From assembly GCA_022511265.1 (NCBI GenBank), contig JAFLRX010000023.1, forward strand, positions 1 to 39,486: 39,486 nucleotides of DNA, read 5' to 3'. Shown piece by piece: positions 1-7,039 of the stretch (positions are counted from its first letter, which is position 1; the number at the start of each line of letters is the position of its first letter). The notes beneath the pieces were generated by a model. That model was given only the letters and a program-made list of their open reading frames with translations. It had not been told where the DNA came from and did not search any database. The position numbers were made by a program, and so were the translations under genes. Origin of the DNA: Eubacterium sp. (GTDB taxonomy: Bacteria > Bacillota > Clostridia > Oscillospirales > Ruminococcaceae).

Positions 1-677
1 CGGGGGCGTTTTGCCGCTACGACACACCGGAAGAACATTGGGCGTATTGGAGCCGCTTTATTACGGTCAATCGCTATATGGACGCACCCAAGCCTGTCTA
101 TCAGGAGATTTTTGAACTTGTGAAAGACAAAGACTATTTTGTCATTACCACAAATGTGGATCACTGTTTTCAAAAAGCCGGATTTGATAAAAAGCGGCTG
201 TTTTACACGCAGGGTGACTACGGATTGTTTCAATGCAGTCAGCCGTGCTGCCAGGAAACCTTCGATAACGAAGATATCATCCGGCAAATGATGGAGCAGC
301 AAAAGGATATGCGTATTCCTGCGGAACTGCTGCCCGTCTGCCCCCATTGCGGCAAACCGATGACCCCGAATCTGCGCTCCGACAATCGCTTTGTGGAGGA
401 CGAAGGTTGGCAGGTCGCCGCAGAGCGCTATGAAAACTTCTTGCGGACAAGAGGAAATCTGCGCATCCTGTTTTTAGAGTTGGGGGTTGGCTACAATACC
501 CCGGTCATTATCAAATATCCGTTTTGGCGTATGACTGCGCAGAATAAAGCGGCGACCTATGCGTGTATCAACTACGGAGAAGCAGTTTGCCCCACCGAAA
601 TCAAAGAGCAGTCGATTTGCATTGATAGCGACATAGGAAAGGTTTTGGAAGATTTGAAAAGGGTACAAACTCATTAA
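1..677 (+). CDS. Sirtuin (Sir2 family), class M-like, 5' end missing
   Basis: The reading frame is open from the left edge, so the gene starts outside the window and the Rossmann GAG motif is not visible. Counting from the Met at base 78, the NAD-binding TTNVDH motif is at residues 24-29. A zinc ribbon is formed by C53, C57/C58, C88 and C91 (CPHCGKP). In ordinary sirtuins a catalytic His sits in an L-H-G segment after the TxNxD motif; here that place reads YTQGDYG, with Gln45. A Gln there is characteristic of the class M sirtuins (SirTM), which ADP-ribosylate a lipoyl-carrier protein instead of deacetylating. The SirTM assignment rests on recalled motifs. Its usual partners (macrodomain protein, GcvH-L, LplA2) would have to lie to the left of the window. 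Confidence 0.8.
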   Translation, partial: GAFCRYDTPEEHWAYWSRFITVNRYMDAPKPVYQEIFELVKDKDYFVITTNVDHCFQKAGFDKKRLFYTQGDYGLFQCSQPCCQETFDNEDIIRQMMEQQKDMRIPAELLPVCPHCGKPMTPNLRSDNRFVEDEGWQVAAERYENFLRTRGNLRILFLELGVGYNTPVIIKYPFWRMTAQNKAATYACINYGEAVCPTEIKEQSICIDSDIGKVLEDLKRVQTH

Positions 678-832
678 TAACTAAAGTCAATATGCTTTAT
701 GAAATGTTCGCAAAATATTTGCAATTAAATTATGATATAAGTCAACCATGCATCTAATGTTTAATTGACCCATCTCAGGAAACACACATTTTTGCTTATC
801 TACTGCCGTACACCTTGCAAATGAATAAGATA

Positions 833-863
833 GCGAGGCGAGGAGTTAATCTCCCCGCCTCGT
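833..863 (-). terminator. Hairpin terminator downstream of tnpV
   Basis: An inverted repeat of about 12 bp (GCGAGGCGAGGAG against CTCCCCGCCTCGT, one wobble pair) with a 5-nt loop lies 7 bases after the tnpV stop. The T-run on the minus strand is poor, so termination is inferred. Confidence 0.5.
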
Positions 864-869
864 GTGTTA

Positions 870-1166
870 CTATTGATAGATAATTTCGCTCAAAATAACC
901 TCTTCAGCGCGGTTTCGGATATTGTTCATCCTTTGCACCCATTCAAGCTGATTAAATGCTTTGAGCGCTTCTGTGATGCCATCGTCCTTTGCGTATTGCC
1001 GGATGAGCGTGTCAAGCATTTCAGAAGCGTGTTTATTGACTTGTTTGAGATAACCTTCCAGTGTACCATTTATGCGCATGATGCTAACGGTTATAGGTCG
1101 ATTCTTTTTCAGGTAGTCGTAATGGCGATGACCCCAAATTCCAATGTTTCCGATGTTCAAATTCAT
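870..1166 (-). CDS. tnpV: TnpV transposon-encoded protein, short form
   Basis: A 98-residue protein with the signature of the TnpV family found on clostridial mobilizable transposons: GxxGxxHxDYLKxxRP near residues 10-25, then a helical segment ending in NQLEWVQRMNNIRNRAEEVIL (residues 72-92). The role of TnpV in transposition is not established. The start is supported by GGAGG a few bases before the ATG and by in-frame stops just upstream. Family members as I recall them carry about 20 more N-terminal residues, so this copy is shortened. No integrase or resolvase lies beside it, which suggests a remnant or the edge of an element extending to the left. Confidence 0.8.
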   Translation of the reverse strand: MNLNIGNIGIWGHRHYDYLKKNRPITVSIMRINGTLEGYLKQVNKHASEMLDTLIRQYAKDDGITEALKAFNQLEWVQRMNNIRNRAEEVILSEIIYQ

Positions 1167-1227
1167 TTTCTTGACCTCCGATTTATAATTTGCTTGAGGT
1201 CAAATTCAGATTGGTCGAAATAAATGA

Positions 1228-1270
1228 CAAATCCGAACCCTTCGCCAATCGGCTTAGGGTTCGGATTTGT
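1228..1270 (-). terminator. Terminator hairpin after tRNA-Leu(TAG)
   Basis: A perfect 12-bp inverted repeat (AAATCCGAACCC against GGGTTCGGATTT) with a small inner stem lies directly downstream of the minus-strand tRNA-Leu. Confidence 0.65.
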
Positions 1271-1276
1271 ACTGTT

Positions 1277-1361
1277 TGGTGCGGGTGACAGGACTTGAAC
1301 CTGCACACCGTTCGGCATTAGAACCTAAATCTAACGTGTCTGCCAATTTCACCACACCCGC
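1277..1361 (-). tRNA. tRNA-Leu (anticodon TAG)
   Basis: The minus strand folds as a class II tRNA. The acceptor GCGGGTG pairs with CACCCGC, the discriminator is A and CCA is encoded. The anticodon stem TTAGA/TCTAA closes loop TTTAGGT, giving anticodon TAG. There is a long variable arm and a T-arm loop GTTCAAG. It decodes CUA and probably other CUN codons. Confidence 0.97.
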
Positions 1362-1367
1362 ATATGC

Positions 1368-1400
1368 AAAATCCGAACGCCTTACGGCATTCGGATTTTT
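1368..1400 (-). terminator. Terminator hairpin after tRNA-Ser(GGA)
   Basis: AAATCCGAA and TTCGGATTT arms with an inner GCC/GGC extension and a T-run on the minus strand. It uses the same outer arm sequence as the terminator after tRNA-Leu(TAG). Confidence 0.65.
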
Positions 1401-1491
1401 GGCGGAAAGAGAGGGATTCGAACCCTCGAACGGGTATTAGCCGTTACACGATTTCCAATCGTGCGCCTTCGACCAGCTCAGCCATCTTTCC
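1400..1491 (-). tRNA. tRNA-Ser (anticodon GGA)
   Basis: Class II tRNA on the minus strand. GGAAAGA pairs with TCTTTCC, the discriminator is G and CCA is encoded. The anticodon loop carries GGA, the variable arm is long and the T-loop is GTTCGAAT. It reads UCC/UCU. Confidence 0.97.
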
Positions 1492-1502
1492 ACGACTTTA
1501 AT

Positions 1503-1531
1503 ATTTTATCACAGTTTTTGAAATAAGTCAA
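1503..1531 (-). promoter_or_regulatory. Promoter of tRNA-Ser(GGA)-tRNA-Leu(TAG)
   Basis: Minus-strand -35 TTGACT (1526-1531), 17-bp spacer, -10 TAAAAT (1503-1508), 11 bases before the mature 5' end of tRNA-Ser(GGA). Confidence 0.8.
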
Positions 1532-1590
1532 GTGTTTTTTATAAATTTCTTTAATAAAATAAAAGATGCGTAGTTATACTTACATAACAG

Positions 1591-1620
1591 AAAAAGCCCA
1601 ACATTATGTTGAGCTTTTAT
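1591..1620 (-). terminator. Terminator after tRNA-Ser(GCT)
   Basis: Minus-strand hairpin AAAAGCTCAAC, ATAAT loop, GTTGGGCTTTTT, ending in five T. It closes the Leu(TAA)-Ser(GCT) transcript before the next tRNA promoter. Confidence 0.75.
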
Positions 1621-1639
1621 TGGTGCGGCTGTGCGCCGC

Positions 1640-1729
1640 TGGCGCAGAAAGAGGGATTTGAACCCTCGCGCCGGTTTCCCGACCTACTCCCTTAGCAGGG
1701 GAGCCCCTTCACCACTTGGGTATTTCTGC
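1640..1729 (-). tRNA. tRNA-Ser (anticodon GCT)
   Basis: Class II tRNA on the minus strand. Acceptor GCAGAAA pairs with TTTCTGC, CCA is encoded, anticodon stem CTCCC/GGGAG closes loop CTGCTAA, and the variable arm is long. It reads AGC/AGU. Confidence 0.97.
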
Positions 1730-1753
1730 ATGGCGAATTAAAAAATATTAACT

Positions 1754-1840
1754 TGGTGCCGCTGATCGGACTTGAACCGATACGGTATCGCTACCGAGGG
1801 ATTTTAAGTCCCTTGTGTCTGCCTGTTCCACCACAGCGGC
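1754..1840 (-). tRNA. tRNA-Leu (anticodon TAA)
   Basis: Class II tRNA on the minus strand. Acceptor GCCGCTG pairs with CAGCGGC, the discriminator is A and CCA is encoded. Anticodon stem AGGGA/TCCCT closes loop CTTAAAA. It reads UUA/UUG and is the first gene of the upstream tRNA transcript. Confidence 0.97.
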
Positions 1841-1859
1841 CTGTGATGTGACGAAATAT

Positions 1860-1888
1860 ATTATACACTAATTACGGACAAATGTCAA
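1860..1888 (-). promoter_or_regulatory. Consensus promoter of tRNA-Leu(TAA)-tRNA-Ser(GCT)
   Basis: Exact consensus on the minus strand: TTGACA (1883-1888), 17-bp spacer, TATAAT (1860-1865). A perfect sigma-A promoter is typical of stable RNA genes. Confidence 0.9.
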
Positions 1889-1932
1889 GTAAAATTTTGA
1901 AATAATAAATTAAAATTTTTTATTTCAAATAC

Positions 1933-1961
1933 TTGCTATTTTTAACAAAATCGTGTAAAAT
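1933..1961 (+). promoter_or_regulatory. Promoter of the GT4 glycosyltransferase gene
   Basis: TTGCTA (1933-1938), 17-bp spacer, TAAAAT (1956-1961), about 60 bases before the start codon. Confidence 0.55.
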
Positions 1962-2025
1962 TATATATGTGTATATATTCGGTTTGAAGTAATTATCTAA
2001 TTTTTTGCAGGGAAGGAAAAAACAC

Positions 2026-3699
2026 ATGAGAGTAGCTTTATTTACCGAAACATATTTACCTACCATAAACGGTGTAGTGACACACGTAAAAACGCTTAAA
2101 GACGGGCTTGAGGCACTCGGACATACAGTACTTGTTGTTACTGCGGATTCCCGCTTTAACAATCATGTTGTTGCCGAGGACGTAATGTATTGTCCTGCGG
2201 TGAGAGTAAAAAAGATATATAACTATGATGTTGCGCCGCCGATAAGTATAGAAAGATTGGAGAAGATAAAAAACTTTGCGCCTGATATCATCCATATCCA
2301 CAACGAATTCGGCGTGGGTATATCAGGTATCCTGATAGCAAGGCAGCTTAACGTTCCGCTTGTCTATACTTTGCACACAATGTATGACGATTATGTTTAT
2401 TATGTTGCCAAAAAAGCGGCTCTGGGCAAGCTTGTGACCTCTGCCACCCATTTTTACGCGAAAATGCTTGCCGCGACTGCCAGCGCGATAACCGGACCGT
2501 CGCTTAAGGTATCTGAGTATTTCAAAAAGTGCGGCGTTAAGAAAAAAATATATGTTATACCCAACTCCGTTGAGCTGGATAAATTTGATCCCGATAACAT
2601 TGACCGTCAGGAGGCGGTTGAGTTTAGACGTTCGTTAGGTTTTGCGGATGACGATACGGTATTTTGTTTCTGCGGCAGACTCGGTAAGGAAAAAAATGTG
2701 ACTCTGCTGCTGAAATATTGGGCTGAACACGTTAAGCCGACAGATAAACTAAAGCTATATATTTTGGGCGAAGGACCGCTTTACGAGCAGCATGTCGAAG
2801 AGGCTCAGCAGTTCGGTATTTCCGACACTGTCAAGTTTGCGGGCAGGGTAGAGCATGATGATCTGCTTATGCATTATGCCTGTTGTGACGCGTATATCAC
2901 CGCGTCGCTGTCAGATACCTGCTCGATATCTATGCTGGAGGGCATGGCTATGCATCTGCCGGTACTCAGTCTTGCTGATCGTCTTAACGAAGGTCAGGTA
3001 ATAGACGGCGTTAACGGATATAACTTCAAAAACAGTACCGAGATGTACGAGCTTATGAAGAAAATCAGAGATATGTCTGATGCTGAGCTTTCGGATTTCG
3101 GAGAGCGCACAAGAGATTCTATCAAGACCTCAGGTGCGGTTCGTTTGGCAAACGATCTGCTTGAGGTATACCGTGACGCACAGAAGAATTACGCACTGAA
3201 ACGCGGCAAAAACCGCAGAATAGTAAAGAAGAGATACAGAGCGATAAAGCGCAGAACCGCTCCGAGAACAAAATACACTGTAAAGCCGCGTATTGAGAGA
3301 GTGTCGTCATTAAGCAAAGAGGGCTTTGCTCTTGAATTTATCAATCGTGGAGCAAACCATATTTCCGATTACAGCCGTGTGAGGATGTCGGTTATCTGCG
3401 GAGGGTTGACTGCTTCTATGCCGATAAACCTCAATACCGATGAAGTCACAATGTTTGCGGATAATCTTTCCGACGGAGAGCTGCTGGGCAAGGCAAGACT
3501 CAACGAAGCGAACGGGGGAGAGTCGTATATTGAATTTACCGTGGCAGGCAATGACAAATACAATGTCTGCGGGGTGCTGATAAGCGAGAATGACGGCTAT
3601 ACGCAAAAGCTGGAATTTGCAAATCAAGTCACCGTTGACAAGGTCAGACGGTTTGCAAAGTCACTTCGTTCATCATTTTCTCAACGAATGAACGGCTGA
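2026..3699 (+). CDS. GT4 glycosyltransferase, diacylglycerol glucosyltransferase-like, with C-terminal extension
   Basis: 557 residues from ATG 2026, chosen because GGGAAGG lies 8 bases upstream and the family begins with MRVALFTETYxP. The GT-B fold shows the acceptor-domain motif HTMYDDY (residues 117-123), donor-site GRLGKEKN (217-224) and the E-x7-E-like motif, here D297/E305 with Asp first. These fit GT4 enzymes that glucosylate diacylglycerol to build membrane glycolipids at the cytoplasmic face. After about residue 390 comes a very basic stretch (390-415), which could bind anionic lipid, and then about 140 residues that I do not recognise. The gene is monocistronic between its own promoter and a terminator. 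Confidence 0.85.
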   Translation: MRVALFTETYLPTINGVVTHVKTLKDGLEALGHTVLVVTADSRFNNHVVAEDVMYCPAVRVKKIYNYDVAPPISIERLEKIKNFAPDIIHIHNEFGVGISGILIARQLNVPLVYTLHTMYDDYVYYVAKKAALGKLVTSATHFYAKMLAATASAITGPSLKVSEYFKKCGVKKKIYVIPNSVELDKFDPDNIDRQEAVEFRRSLGFADDDTVFCFCGRLGKEKNVTLLLKYWAEHVKPTDKLKLYILGEGPLYEQHVEEAQQFGISDTVKFAGRVEHDDLLMHYACCDAYITASLSDTCSISMLEGMAMHLPVLSLADRLNEGQVIDGVNGYNFKNSTEMYELMKKIRDMSDAELSDFGERTRDSIKTSGAVRLANDLLEVYRDAQKNYALKRGKNRRIVKKRYRAIKRRTAPRTKYTVKPRIERVSSLSKEGFALEFINRGANHISDYSRVRMSVICGGLTASMPINLNTDEVTMFADNLSDGELLGKARLNEANGGESYIEFTVAGNDKYNVCGVLISENDGYTQKLEFANQVTVDKVRRFAKSLRSSFSQRMNG

Positions 3700-3712
3700 T
3701 AGATATAAAATA

Positions 3713-3745
3713 AACGGCAGGGTATTATCCCTGCCGTATTTTTAG
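3713..3745. terminator. Bidirectional terminator
   Basis: ACGGCAGGG, 6-nt loop, CCCTGCCGT, with T-rich flanks on both strands. It ends the glycosyltransferase gene on the plus strand and the small Asn/Gln-rich gene on the minus strand, whose stop codon it overlaps. Confidence 0.85.
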
Positions 3746-3870
3746 TTGTTTTCAGATTTGTTGTTCTTGGAAGATCTGTTTTCCTGATTATTCTGACCCT
3801 GGTTATTGTTATTCTTGTTGCTGCCCTGATTATTCTGATTGTTCTGATTTTTAGCTTTCTGCTTAGACAT
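3742..3870 (-). CDS. 42-residue Asn/Gln-rich peptide
   Basis: A short frame encoding a protein that is about half Asn and Gln with scattered Lys, starting MSKQKAKNQN and ending KSENN. GGAAAGG precedes the ATG by about 11 bases, and the stop falls in the shared terminator. It has no hydrophobic segment and no cysteine. Low-complexity Asn/Gln peptides of this size occur in spore-forming Firmicutes, but I cannot assign a family. Confidence 0.55.
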   Translation of the reverse strand: MSKQKAKNQNNQNNQGSNKNNNNQGQNNQENRSSKNNKSENN

Positions 3871-3949
3871 TGTTCGCTCATCCTTTCCGATGTATTGATA
3901 GTTTTAGCTATCTGAGGTTATTATTTACAATATATCGGAAATTATACTC

Positions 3950-5500
3950 TTAATTATCAAGCTCGATACAGCATGCGCCGCTTGGCGGGATAATGACGGA
4001 TTTTCCATTTATTTCGGGTAAACCGCCGAGCGAATATATAACCTTTCCTTTTATCTCAAATGAAAGCTCCGCCGACTTTGCTTGTCCTGCTGGATTGATA
4101 CAAACAAGTATATTTTGCTTATCATCCCAACGTCTGTAGATAAGAGGATAATCATTGTCTTTGCAGTATAAAAACTCAAATTCGGAATAGTTTTGCAGTG
4201 CGGAGTTATTCAGTCTCAATGATGTTAGCTTTTTTATTTCATTTAGGAGAGAGTTCTCGTCATTCTGCTGTTTTTTGACTGTCGGGCGGTCGGGATTGGT
4301 GCTTTGCGGTGTATACAGCAGCGATTTGTCCGATGACGAAAATCCGTTGTTTTCGGTATCGTCCCACTGCATCGGAGTGCGCGAGCCGGTGCGGCTGTAG
4401 CCGCCCTCTTTTGATACAAGGTTTTCGACATATTCCATACCTATCTCGTCACCGTAATATATAAACGGCGCGCCCGGCATGGTGAGCAGGAACGCAAAGC
4501 AGCATTTCAGCTCATCATGATCTCTGAAACGGGCAAGTCTGTCCATATCGTGGTTTCCGGACGGTATGCAGACAAGACCTCCGTGCTTTTTGGCACTGGC
4601 ATAGGAAATATCAAACAGCTCGGAGAATTTTGTCGGCGTTCCCTCGGCGTTTTTTGAGAAATACGGCTTTTCACTTCTGAACAGGGAAGTGTACCCCTCA
4701 GGACCGAAGTGCAGCAGAAAATCCATATCAAATCCGCCCGCAAGCGAATATTGCGGCTCGCCCCATTCTGATACCATTGCCGCCTCGGGGTAATACTGCC
4801 GTAAATATCCCGTTATATCCTGCCACAGCTTGATGGTCTCTTTATACTCAGGGTCGCATTTTACCAGCGAGCCCGCCATATCCACTCTAAAGCCGTCACA
4901 GCCCATATCCAGCCAAAATTTCATAATATCCTTTATTGCCTGTCTTGTCGCCATCGGCGCAGGGTCGGTCGGTTTTTGCTGATACGGCTTGGTCGGGTTG
5001 GCGTAGCCGTAGTTAAGCGCAGGCTGCATAGAGAAGAAATTTACCGCCGCGCTGCCGTCTCTGTCGGAGATGCCGCGTATGCAGTTCAGCCCGTCCGGCT
5101 CTTCCCATATGCTGTTTGTCCATATATAGCGGTCGCTGTATTCGTTTTTCTCCGCTTTCATTGACTCTTTGAACCATTCGTGCTCGACAGAGGTGTGTCC
5201 CGGCACAAGGTCGAGAAGTATGTGCATATCGCGCTTATGACACTCATTAAAAAGCTCTTTAAGCTTATCGTTTGTACCGTAGCGCGGCGCGGCTTTTCTG
5301 TAATCGCGCACATCATATCCCGCGTCTCCGAACGGAGAGTCAAAGCAGGGGTTCATCCATATAGCGTTAAACCCCATATCCTTGATATAATCAAGCTTTT
5401 GTATTATCCCCTCAAAATCTCCTATACCGTCACAGTTGGTGTCCATAAAAGATTGAGGATATATCTCATAAAAAATTGCATTTTTCAGCCAGTCAGCCAT
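3950..5500 (-). CDS. GH13 alpha-glucosidase / alpha-amylase family enzyme, cytoplasmic
   Basis: 516 residues from ATG 5500 (AAAGGAG upstream; a longer frame would begin inside the promoter). It is a TIM-barrel glycoside hydrolase acting on alpha-glucans or maltodextrins, with no signal peptide. A calcium-loop-like DTNCDGIGD lies at 20-28. The conserved regions are: I, DLVPGHTS (97-104); II, GFRVDMAGS with nucleophile D207; III, VSEWGEP with acid/base E245; IV, SGNHD with D318. Region I normally reads D-x-V-x-N-H and here Gly replaces Asn. The product resembles oligo-1,6-glucosidase or trehalose-forming relatives, but exact specificity cannot be read. It has its own promoter and no transporter or regulator alongside. 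Confidence 0.9.
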   Translation of the reverse strand: MADWLKNAIFYEIYPQSFMDTNCDGIGDFEGIIQKLDYIKDMGFNAIWMNPCFDSPFGDAGYDVRDYRKAAPRYGTNDKLKELFNECHKRDMHILLDLVPGHTSVEHEWFKESMKAEKNEYSDRYIWTNSIWEEPDGLNCIRGISDRDGSAAVNFFSMQPALNYGYANPTKPYQQKPTDPAPMATRQAIKDIMKFWLDMGCDGFRVDMAGSLVKCDPEYKETIKLWQDITGYLRQYYPEAAMVSEWGEPQYSLAGGFDMDFLLHFGPEGYTSLFRSEKPYFSKNAEGTPTKFSELFDISYASAKKHGGLVCIPSGNHDMDRLARFRDHDELKCCFAFLLTMPGAPFIYYGDEIGMEYVENLVSKEGGYSRTGSRTPMQWDDTENNGFSSSDKSLLYTPQSTNPDRPTVKKQQNDENSLLNEIKKLTSLRLNNSALQNYSEFEFLYCKDNDYPLIYRRWDDKQNILVCINPAGQAKSAELSFEIKGKVIYSLGGLPEINGKSVIIPPSGACCIELDN

Positions 5501-5531
5501 AATAAAAGCTCCTTTTGGATTTGTTGCTTTT

Positions 5532-5560
5532 ATTATACACCCGCTTGGTGAAAAATGCAA
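5532..5560 (-). promoter_or_regulatory. Promoter of the GH13 gene
   Basis: Minus-strand TTGCAT (5555-5560), 17-bp spacer, TATAAT (5532-5537), about 32 bases before the GH13 start. No cre-like palindrome was found beside it. Confidence 0.7.
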
Positions 5561-5564
5561 TGAT

Positions 5565-5696
5565 TTATTTAAGTAAAAATACATATGCCAGCGCTAAGAT
5601 AAGTTTCATATCCGACTTTTCCCGCCACAATATAAACGCGACAGCGGCGATCATCAACAGGTCGTCATCGTTTGCTATTTTATTGATTATGTCCAT
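5565..5696 (-). CDS. 43-residue small membrane-associated protein
   Basis: Starts MDIINKIANDDDLLMIA and continues with two short hydrophobic stretches (residues 14-24 and 31-43) separated by WREKSD, so it may insert as a small hairpin in the membrane. AAGAAGG precedes the ATG. It is the last of four genes on the minus strand, 18 bases after the 196-residue protein. I recall similar short proteins in clostridial genomes but no function. Confidence 0.6.
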   Translation of the reverse strand: MDIINKIANDDDLLMIAAVAFILWREKSDMKLILALAYVFLLK

Positions 5697-5714
5697 GCTG
5701 CCTTCTTTTTGCTC

Positions 5715-6305
5715 TCAGCCGCCCTCGTCGTGCTGACGGCTTTCGCGGCAGCTTTCACAGGCGCAGTCGGCAGAGCTGTTGTGATTTTTGATGTATGTAT
5801 TAAAGTCCGGTACCTTATGCTCGCAGCTTTCCGATGATTTATCATCAGCTGATACCTCGTTGCTGTCCTCTTGGAATATCTGCTTGTAATCCTCGGCGTT
5901 AAATTCCTCATTACTATCAGCGTTCATTTCCGTATCAGCTGATACCTCAACAGTATCAGTCAGCTCCACGGAGACTTCAGCGCTTACTTCCTCGGTTTTT
6001 TCTGCCGATACGGGGATATCCTCTTCCTGTGCCGGCTCAGCCGCCTGAACAGATTCTTCCGCGGTTTCTTCGGCTACAGGCTGCGCATTCTCTCTTTCAG
6101 CGTCTACCGGGATTTCTTCTACAGATGCGCTTGTTTCCGTAACCGCCTCTTTGATTTCTTCGGCAACGGCTGCCGTCTCCTCGGGTACAGTTGCAGACGT
6201 GTCGGCGGGCTTTGCTCGTTTCAGCATATCCATTGCCTCGCGCATATACTCCTTTTGCTTTTTCTCAAAATCATTCTTTGAAATATTTGTGCTTTTCCAC
6301 TCCAT
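5715..6305 (-). CDS. Acidic low-complexity protein of unknown function
   Basis: 196 residues. A basic N-terminal helix (FEKKQKEYMREAMDML, residues 13-28) is followed by about 110 residues dominated by Glu, Ala, Val, Ser and Thr, probably disordered. The C-terminus carries four cysteines (C161, then CACESC near residue 180) plus a His, which could bind a metal. AAGGAG lies just before the ATG. It sits in the four-gene operon, 15 bases after the preceding gene. No family recognised. Confidence 0.7.
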   Translation of the reverse strand: MEWKSTNISKNDFEKKQKEYMREAMDMLKRAKPADTSATVPEETAAVAEEIKEAVTETSASVEEIPVDAERENAQPVAEETAEESVQAAEPAQEEDIPVSAEKTEEVSAEVSVELTDTVEVSADTEMNADSNEEFNAEDYKQIFQEDSNEVSADDKSSESCEHKVPDFNTYIKNHNSSADCACESCRESRQHDEGG

Positions 6306-6320
6306 GACCTACTCCTTAAT

Positions 6321-6635
6321 CTAAAATAATTTTTCAAACAGTCCGCTGTCTCTCAAATACGGTAGCAGAGAGATAAGCCTGAATAGTTTGACGGCAGTAT
6401 CTATCTTTGCTCTGTTTTCCTCTCTGAGGTGGGGCTTCAGCGCAATCAGCAGCTCGGTATTTTTATCCGGCTCGTTCAGCTTTGACATTATTTCGCCTAT
6501 TTTCAGAACAGATTCTATATCAATATTGCCGAACATATCGCCGCCGTCCGTGTTGCTTTCGACGTTTTCGGTGCTTTTTTCTCCGTTGTTATCGCCGGAC
6601 ATCAGAATATTCAGTACATCTTCAATATTGCTCAT
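6321..6635 (-). CDS. Conserved clostridial small protein, function unknown
   Basis: 104 residues from ATG 6635; an in-frame TTG five codons earlier is rejected because GGAGG lies between the two and fits the ATG. After a polar Asn/Asp/Gly-rich part, the C-terminal half (LLIALKPHLREENRAKID, then TAVKLFRLISLLPYL) is helical and well conserved in form with clostridial proteins I have seen without an assigned role. Second gene of the four-gene operon. Confidence 0.7.
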   Translation of the reverse strand: MSNIEDVLNILMSGDNNGEKSTENVESNTDGGDMFGNIDIESVLKIGEIMSKLNEPDKNTELLIALKPHLREENRAKIDTAVKLFRLISLLPYLRDSGLFEKLF

Positions 6636-6654
6636 TCCGACCTCCGCCAATAAA

Positions 6655-6879
6655 CTATTTTTCCAAGGATTTTCTTATCTCCTGTGCCTGCTTTGAGTTC
6701 ATCACTTTTTTTACAAGCTCGGGATTTTTAAGCACCGAGTTTAGCTTTTGCGCGTCCTTTTCCGACATATTCCCGATTGCCTTGGATAAGTCGCCGGAAT
6801 TAAGCGCCTCTCTCAGCTTGTCGGGAGTAGTGCCGAGCTTTTGGCTGACTGCCTCGAGTAAAGAATTGATATTGCTCAT
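6655..6879 (-). CDS. 74-residue helical protein, first gene of a small-protein operon
   Basis: Small, charged, all-helical protein (MSNINSLLEAVSQKLG...). Its start shares the MSNI beginning of the next gene in the operon, so the two may be distantly related. An excellent TTAAGGAGG lies before the ATG. A TATAAT directly upstream of that site would place transcription start almost at the ribosome-binding site, with no clear -35. Function unknown. Confidence 0.7.
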   Translation of the reverse strand: MSNINSLLEAVSQKLGTTPDKLREALNSGDLSKAIGNMSEKDAQKLNSVLKNPELVKKVMNSKQAQEIRKSLEK

Positions 6880-6975
6880 AGTTTCCTCCTTAAATTATAT
6901 TGTAAAAATTCACATTTATGAATGATCCGTTGGGATTTTACGTTGTAATAAAAACAAATGTCAGCTTTTGATAAC

Positions 6976-7005
6976 TTGACAGAGTGGTAAAAAATATGTT
7001 ATACT
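6976..7005 (+). promoter_or_regulatory. Promoter of the yfcE-like/birA operon
   Basis: TTGACA (6976-6981), 18-bp spacer, TATACT (7000-7005), 34 bases before the first gene. Confidence 0.75.
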
Positions 7006-7039
7006 ATACTAAATTTTACACGAAGGGAATTTTCACTTT

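Noticed and set aside
864-1223. 119-residue plus-strand open frame
   Set aside because: Antisense shadow of tnpV, which has family motifs and a ribosome-binding site.
3896-3915. Small GATAG/CTATC hairpin as terminator of the GH13 gene
   Set aside because: Five base pairs with no T-run on the minus strand; too weak to call.
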